A stretch of DNA of 64,000 nucleotides from Furcasterigmium furcatum (Eukaryota; Ascomycota; Sordariomycetes; Glomerellales; Plectosphaerellaceae): positions 2,546,934-2,610,933 of the forward strand of contig BCIA01000001.1 of the NCBI GenBank assembly GCA_001599815.1, given 5' to 3'. Made by a program: the position numbers and the translations under genes. The stretch's first letter is position 1; each line of letters starts with the position of its first letter. Below are positions 57,505 to 64,000 of the stretch, piece by piece. The notes beneath the pieces are model-generated. The model was not told the DNA's origin, did no database searches, and saw nothing but the letters and a program-made list of their open reading frames with translations.

Positions 57505-59778
57505 ATGCCCGTCAAGGGCGATGCCCAGCCCGGCATCTACAGTGCCACCTACAGTGGTGTAAGTTCTCCTGTTCTTTCTGTCATCAAACCCCTCGGTCGG
57601 CTCTCAGGTTGAGCGCTGTACCAAAGAAGTCCCAGCGCTTAACCACATATCAATTCGAGGGTTGGGTGTCAGCGCCCAGTGCCAGCGCCAGCCGGCTCGT
57701 CGCTGTTGCTAACATCAATGGCCTCAACAAAGTCTCTCTTGTGCTTATCTGGCTGACCCGCTTTATCACAGGTCCCCGTCTACGAGTTCCAGTTCGGAGA
57801 TGATCTCAAAGAACATGTCATGCGCCGTCGGCAAGATGACTGGATCAACGCAACGCACATCCTCAAAGCAGCCGGCTTCGACAAACCCGCGCGTACCAGG
57901 ATCCTAGAGCGAGAGGTGCAGAAAGAGACGCACGAGAAGGTCCAAGGTGGTTACGGAAAGTACCAGGGAACTTGGATTCCGCTTGACAAGGGTGTCCAAC
58001 TGGCCCAGCGGAACAACATTTACGACCGTCTCCAGCCCATTTTCGAATTCCTTCCCGGCCCCCAGAGCCCCCCGCCCGCTCCTCGGCACACCAGCAAGCC
58101 GAAGGCTCCAAAGAGGCCCGCGGTGCCCAAGTGGCCTGGTACGGTCGCACAAGCCCGGGGCAGCCAGGAGCTCCGAGCCAACAGCACCGGTGCCGCCCCC
58201 CCTGTTGCCAGTCAAGATGAGTTCGATGCCGGCGACTCCATGATGCACGACGACGATACCCCGGACAACCTGACCGTTGCATCTGCATCTTACATGGCAG
58301 AAGATGACCGGTTCGATGTGGGACATCCCGCTACTGGTCACCGCAAGAGGAAGCGGGACGAATCATCCGGCGATGTCGTCTTTCAGCAGCACTCTATCTA
58401 CGGCGATGAACTCCTCGACTACTTCCTTCTCTCTAGAAACGAGAAGCCCGCCCATCGGCCCGAGCCCCCTCCCAACTTCCAGCCGAACTGGATCATTGAC
58501 ACTGAAGAGCACACTGCTCTCCATTGGGCAGCGGCCATGGGCGATATGGAGGTGATCAGGCAGCTCAAGAGGTTTGGCGCAGACCTTGCTGTCCAGAATA
58601 TCCGCGGCGAGACGCCGTTCATGAGGGCTGTTCATTTCACGAACTGTTTCGACAAGGAGACCTTCCCCATGGTTGTTCGTGAACTGTTCGACACGGTGAG
58701 CCTGCGTGACGCTAATGGCGCCACGATCATCCACCACGCAGCAATCATGAAGTCCGGCAGGGTTAGCAGCCACTCGTGCGCGCGATACTATCTGGATATC
58801 ATCTTGAACAAGCTTCAAGAAACCGCCGACCCCGCCTTTTTCCAGCATATGATTGATGCCCAAGACCGCGACGGCAACACAGCCCTTCACCTTGCTGCGG
58901 AGAACAATGCAAGGAAGTGTCTCCGCGCACTGCTCGGCCGTCAGGCATCTACCGACATTCCGAACCAGGATGGCGTTCGCGCAGAAGACCTCATTCGTGA
59001 GCTGAACGCCGCAAAGAAGGATCAGCGCGGGCCTCACCGTTCTTCGTCCCCGTTCGCGCCCCCCGACTCTCAACGTCATGTTTCCTTTCGCGATGCCATG
59101 ACAGACCGGCCCGCGACCAAGAAGTCCGACAAAATATTCACGTCGGACGCCTCCCGGTCAATCCACGCACGAGTCATGCCCTTGGTGCTGGAGAGACTCC
59201 TTGAGCTCTCCAAGAGCTACGAGGAGGAGATGATCTCGAAGGACCAGGCCGAAAAGGATGCCCGACGTATTCTTGCCAACTCTCAGGCTGAGCTTACCCA
59301 GGCCCGTCAACAGATTGCCGAGCTCGAAGCCCAGCTCGAAGCAGATGACGTCGCGGCCCGCGTCAGTGGCGAGGCAAACCTGGCGAAGCACCAGGTCATG
59401 TCTCTTATTACCAACCAGAACCGACTTCACGTGCAGCAATCCGTCGACACGGAGGTCAACATGCTCAACGGCGATGTCGGCGAGTCTAACTACGATGACC
59501 GTCTTGCTCTCGCGCGCCGGCTTCACTCTGAACTCAACGATATGCGCCATGCCGAGATAGACTACGTCGACGCCCTCAGCATGCTCGGCACCGGTGAAAA
59601 TATCGATAAGTACCGCCGGCTTCTCAAGAGGTGCCTCGACCCCAAGGATGCGGATAACCTCGATGAGAACCTCGACGGACTGATCCAGATGGTGGAAGAG
59701 GATCAACAGGTTGGCGCCGAAATGGAAGGTGTCGAGGCCGACCCGATGATGGCCACCATCGCCGGCCTCGGCCAGTGA
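57505..59778 (+). CDS. MBP1: APSES/ankyrin cell-cycle transcription factor, MBP1/Res family
   Basis: Exons 57505-57558 and 57772-59778 (intron 213 bp, phase 0) encode 686 residues. The APSES/KilA-N DNA-binding domain covers about residues 14-110: GIYSATYSG joined to VPVYEFQFGDD, then RRRQDDWINATHILKAAG and the GGYGKYQGTWIPL motif. A Pro/Lys-rich linker follows. Ankyrin repeats are visible at about 255-365 (EHTALHWAAAMGDMEVIRQL and DGNTALHLAAENNARKCLRAL). A coiled coil lies at about 490-530, with a conserved C-terminal region used to pair with Swi6-type partners. MBP1/Swi6 complexes bind MCB (ACGCGT) elements and activate G1/S genes in the nucleus. The 18-codon first exon matches relatives and gives the expected N-terminus. 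Confidence 0.94.
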
Positions 59779-62700
59779 GCGTCATGTCGCACGTCTCACC
59801 ATCACCCGCATTTATGATTTCAGCACAAGGCCAAGGTCTCTCTCCACACGAAGGAGGGCATATCACATCGGCGTGTTTCTCGAAAAACGCTTCGAGGTCT
59901 CCGAATGAGCGGTAACGCATTGTACTCGCATCACGGTCTTGGGAAGGGCGGGTTGTCTGGTTTCTGTTTGGTTTCATACCCGGCGTTCAGGGCCGCCACG
60001 GAATGGCAAGGGGGCGGGCAGGGCGCACGCACCTCTCATGAGTCTTTTCTTCTTCTTCTGTTGTAGCGAGAGGGGGCATATATCGTGCTCAGACGTCTGC
60101 TGTCGTCAATATCGACGGCCTTGTTCATGTCCCCGGAGCACAGGCGGGAAGGAGGCGGCAAGTATCCGATTCGCTCCAGCACGGTCGGTTCTCTCTATGC
60201 GTGCCCTCCATCTCGTGTTGACTGGAGGACATGCCTCGTTCTCTGTATCTCCGATTCCGCTAGTCTCAGCCTCAGCGGCAGCGACATGATGAATCTGCTA
60301 GTTCTACATTGGTGTCCCATGGCTCGCCCAGTGATGTCTACGTGCGACAATGTGCCTTGTCGTCAACAGTGAGCTTTCCCGTCTCCACAGAGCTTATGTC
60401 CTCGGGTTATTACTACTCGCACTGGACGCTTCAACCGGTCTGGTGCCGCCCTGAATACGCCACGGTCTTAGCTCAGCGCCTCGCCGGAGGGGAGGATGAC
60501 AGAGGCGGCTGGGGGGGTTCAGAGGCGTCAATTCAACGGCTGGCTAGCCGAAATCGCATGGGGCAGGTGATTTGGATTATTAAAATGCGAGCACGAGCGA
60601 AGGTAGGCATCCAACTCGGGAGGTCAACAAGCCATGCACCCACGTCCCGTGGTGCACGAGGTTATCTTTGGATGCCGGCGTGAAGTCCGCCTGGCAGTTG
60701 AATGCGAATGCGCTTCGTCGGTAGTGTTTCGCTAGATATCCCAGTTCAAGGGCCATCCCCGACCTCCGATCCGTGTCGGTCCCGACCTTCCGTGCCGAGG
60801 GTCCTCAGCTCCTCCGCTGCAAAGTAGCACGATGTGCCGACTATGCAACGCCGATCCAAAGGAGGCGATGTCGCGCAGCAGATCGTAGAACAAGATCGAC
60901 CGAGTCTGTGAGTCGTCAAGCCTTCCACTGTCATCGGGCTAGTCGGTCGAGGGAGGCTGGCTGAGGTCTGCAAGAAACCTGCTTCGGACATCGCTGCCCA
61001 GAGAAGTCCCATTCGGCGCTTGGCCCCGAAGGCTCACCGCCATCCACAAGGGGGATAGCATCCCGATACCACTGAGCTGACTGCTCTACTATGAGCTGAG
61101 CCGTCTTTTTCAAGACCCGATTTGTTGGTCAGTGTCGAGCTGACTAAACGCGACAGCATCACGGGAACAGCATGGTAAGACACGGCGAGGACAGGGCCGG
61201 GCCAGGACCAAGCATTGAGAGTGACACATGCAGCCACACCATGTTGCAAGACAAATCTGACATCGGACTTTTGTCCATGTCGCTCCTTGGCAATCTTCGA
61301 TGTCAAGGGTGAGGCACAGGGTTGGTCGACTTGGCGCTCTTGGGGGCGCTTTGGATTCCTCGTAAACTGGCCTCTCAGATGCCGGCCATTGCTTTTACCG
61401 TTGCGTCGAAGTTGATAAAAGAAGGAGGTCAGGACTCACCGACGAAGTGGCAAAGTTGAGTGACCGTGTGAAGCTGACCGGCGAATCTTCGAGGCTGGAT
61501 GAAAATTGGTGCTTGGTTGGCAGAGGGGCAAGTGACAGTCAAGGCCCAAGAAGGGCCCGCGTATGGGCCACCGGATACCGAAAATGGTCAGGATCTGGGC
61601 TTGGAAGCTGTCGCAAGGCAATTTCGAGATGACAAGCTATGGGGATTTGACAGGATGACAAGGCGATTCGCAGGTTCGCATGCCCCTACTTCGACCTTGT
61701 TCAGGGAAAGGCCACGAGCCAATGGCCCCCCCGCGGACAGGGGTTCAGACAAGCACCCCAGCGAGGGCGAGTGGGCTCTTGTGTTGATTGATTTGAGATT
61801 GCCGGCGGTAGCGAGATCTTCGTAAGGCTGAACTGGGGTGGTTGGCAGAACAAGCCCAGGGTCGAGAACAAGTACCGCAACGAATGACAGCACTGTGACC
61901 CAGGGTGATCAAACAAGGTAGAAGCGCGCGCGCCGAGGTTTCAAAGGGATTACGGGGGTGGTACATGCTCGTTCTTGCGTCGCTGTCGGGCATGCGGGCT
62001 CGCTGGAGGCGCGGGCAGTTGGCGACTCTGCATGATGACCCATGCAGAGGTGCTGCATGAGGTCTGATGATGCGCCCTTTTCCACTGTGCCCATGCTCCA
62101 TGCTAGGACAAGTAAGCTTTGGTGGAAGTAAGCTCTGGGCGATTTGATAGCTGTCGGCGTTGGCGCGTTGGCGCATCCGCAAGGGGCTGGGCAACCGTTC
62201 GTGGCGTCCTGGAATCAGGATGAAGGCGCCCATGTCTCTCCATCGGGTTGGAAGATGGCAGCCGTGGTTGTGCTTGAGTGGTCAGGAACCTGCGGCTCAA
62301 AGCTGAGCGTCGCAACCAACAAGAGAGCCACTGTGCCCGATCTGCAGACGTGCCGCAGCACCATCATGACTCGCCGCGTTTCCAGGCACAGGCGCAACGC
62401 ATCTATTTTCCAAGGCAGTGGCAACGGGAACTCGTATGTAATTACGCAGTTCAAGGCGGTGAATTCGTCAACCCGTCGATTACGACTGACGAGATGCCAG
62501 ATTGGGCTGGGTGGTCCGCGTGCCGAGAGTACTCGGGAGTCGTTGTATTATTACTCGGACTTGTGATGGCCGTGCCCAGTCTGGGCCCCTTCTAGAAGGT
62601 GTCTGGGTGTGAGAGAACCAGGGCAGCACCTTAGTTGACTAGGTAGTTGATAGCGAATCCTTTCAGGGACCAGGGGCGCTGGACCTGGCTGGTCAGAGCA

Positions 62701-64000
62701 CGCCATCGCCCCTGAACAGGGTCGTACCGGACTGCAGGGCAAGGAGTTGTTTTGGTTTTGGACGTTGAATGGTCAAGGTCCAGAGTCGGCAACATCTCGG
62801 AGCTTCTGTTGCTGGTTGAAGGTGTTTGGGGGCAAGGGGAAAGAAAAGACACCGAGCCTAGGTACCGAGGTAGGAAGGATGGAAGAAGAAACAGAAGGAA
62901 GCACTTGGCCGCCGCCGAGAGAGAGACGGACGGACCAAGACTGGAGTCAAGGTGAGATGGAAGGCACATTCAAGGGGTCCTTCCCTTCCATCCTCCCCAC
63001 ATCTCGGGGCAGGCAGCACTCAATTGATGGTGCCTCCCAGGTAGGTTGGTTGCTTGGTCCAACCCCCGCCCGTTCCGCATGCTGGATGGACTGTTGGAAG
63101 GAAAGTACTGGGGTGGGTTTAGTGGGCATGACCCCGGGGCCCGGTTGCACTCGACCGCTCCGACAACGAATGAAAAGGGCCTCGACTTTTGTCCCTGACC
63201 AAAGCCAGCTGAAAACACGCACACGGTAACCCATCACCGTCCTCGCCGCCAGCCACTTCCATGCTCATCACCCCCGCGCGTCCAAGCTTGCCGCGCCACA
63301 ATGCGCATCTATCCCTGAGCATCGACGTACGTACGGACGTACGAACGCACAGCAGACTTGCGTCCGTTGGAGTCCGGACTCTCGACATGCCCTGGGCGGT
63401 TTGGTGGCACTGGGCTGGTTCGGTCCTAGGACGGACCACCGACCGACGGACCACCAGCCCATCTCGATCGACCCGGGCGGGCACTGCCCCTTTGACGCGC
63501 GCGACCGACCGAGCAATGACGGGGCGAGGGGCACGATGTTGTCTCCTTGGCTTGGCCACAGCAGTTGGATGGATCACGGAACCATCTCGATACTCCACTC
63601 CGTCCGCTTGAGTTGAGCCTCGCCATGCCATCGTAACGAAGATCCTTCATCGACAAACTCCCCCCAACGAGTTCACAGGGCTGGCTGAGAACCAATCGCA
63701 AGCGGATCGTATCCTTGAAAAGGAACAACCTCGCATATGCCACGGAGCTTGTTGCGCTAAGCAGGGTCAGGGGTCACTGTGGTAGGGCTCACCTCAGCTG
63801 AACATGGCCCCGACTAATCTACTTTTTGCAAAGGTGCTGCTACTCACCTTCCCGACACTTTGTCCAGACCCAGTCCTCCCCCGCAACAGGTCTCAGATCA
63901 GGAGACCTGAACCCTCGGCGGCGAGCGCCATTCAGCGTCGCCCACCACCGCCGCCTAAGACCCATGATGTCAATGAGGCGTACGTATGGCTTGGGGCCAG
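59779..64000. other. 4.2-kb region without recognisable genes at the right edge
   Basis: The first few hundred bases are the MBP1-type 3' end. Several open frames of 100-170 codons exist (62747-63229 plus, 63119-63631 minus) but none has a family feature or credible splice partners. Near 63324-63348 are short overlapping GACGTAC/GTACG repeats, and CCGACCGAC-type repeats near 63434. A promoter or leader of a gene outside the window may lie here. Confidence 0.4.

Noticed and set aside
63324..63348. Overlapping GACGTAC/GTACG repeats
   Set aside because: Too short and irregular to call a repeat array or origin; no associated gene in the window.

Overview
The window is nuclear DNA of a filamentous ascomycete. 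Genes are GC-rich and mostly split by short introns of 47-140 bp with GTRNGT donors and YAG acceptors. Marker proteins of Pezizomycotina are present: a Grg1/CCG-1-type small protein, a STRIPAK HAM-2/PRO22 protein, a VIB-1/XprG-type Ndt80 factor, an APSES/ankyrin MBP1-type factor and a Pal1 protein. The protein set suggests a Sordariomycete, but the species cannot be fixed from the sequence. No transposon, rRNA gene, CRISPR array or secondary-metabolite backbone gene was seen. Exon boundaries below were worked out by hand from splice signals, reading frame and protein-family continuity.

Layout. 0-12.7 kb: MARVEL-domain membrane protein (+); STRIPAK subunit ham-2/pro22 (-) sharing a divergent promoter with a NAD kinase (+); a 2.4-kb spacer; the 71-residue glucose-repressible protein Grg1 (+); a tRNA-like segment; an EBP-type sterol isomerase (+) with a GC-AG intron. 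13-23.4 kb: secreted S1/P1 nuclease (-), a seven-helix receptor-like protein (+), dolichyl-diphosphatase CAX4 (-), and an RWD-RING-IBR-RING E3 ligase related to ITT1/RNF14 (+). 23.4-32 kb: 8.7 kb with no recognisable gene, leading to vib-1 (+). 35.5-40 kb: a RecA/Rad51-paralogue-like protein with a degenerate Walker A (-) and Pal1 (-). 40-43.4 kb: no gene seen. 43.4-52.2 kb: a metabolic block of SDR (-), secreted FAD-linked oxidase (-), secreted GH42-like glycosidase (+) and a MetE-like methyltransferase (-). 53-60 kb: DMT-family transporter (-), AKR7-type aldo-keto reductase (-) and the MBP1-type cell-cycle factor (+). 60-64 kb: no gene seen.

How they relate. Several genes encode regulators of growth and development (HAM-2 for hyphal fusion, VIB-1 for starvation, protease and incompatibility responses, MBP1 for G1/S, Pal1 for cell shape), but nothing shows they are co-regulated. 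The clearest regulatory features are a two-codon uORF whose stop overlaps the vib-1 start codon, a pair of CACGTG boxes in the aldo-keto reductase/MBP1 divergent promoter, and a CACGTG/GCCAAG/GATAAG group upstream of the secreted nuclease. Many long open frames antisense to real genes are by-products of high GC3 and were left out.
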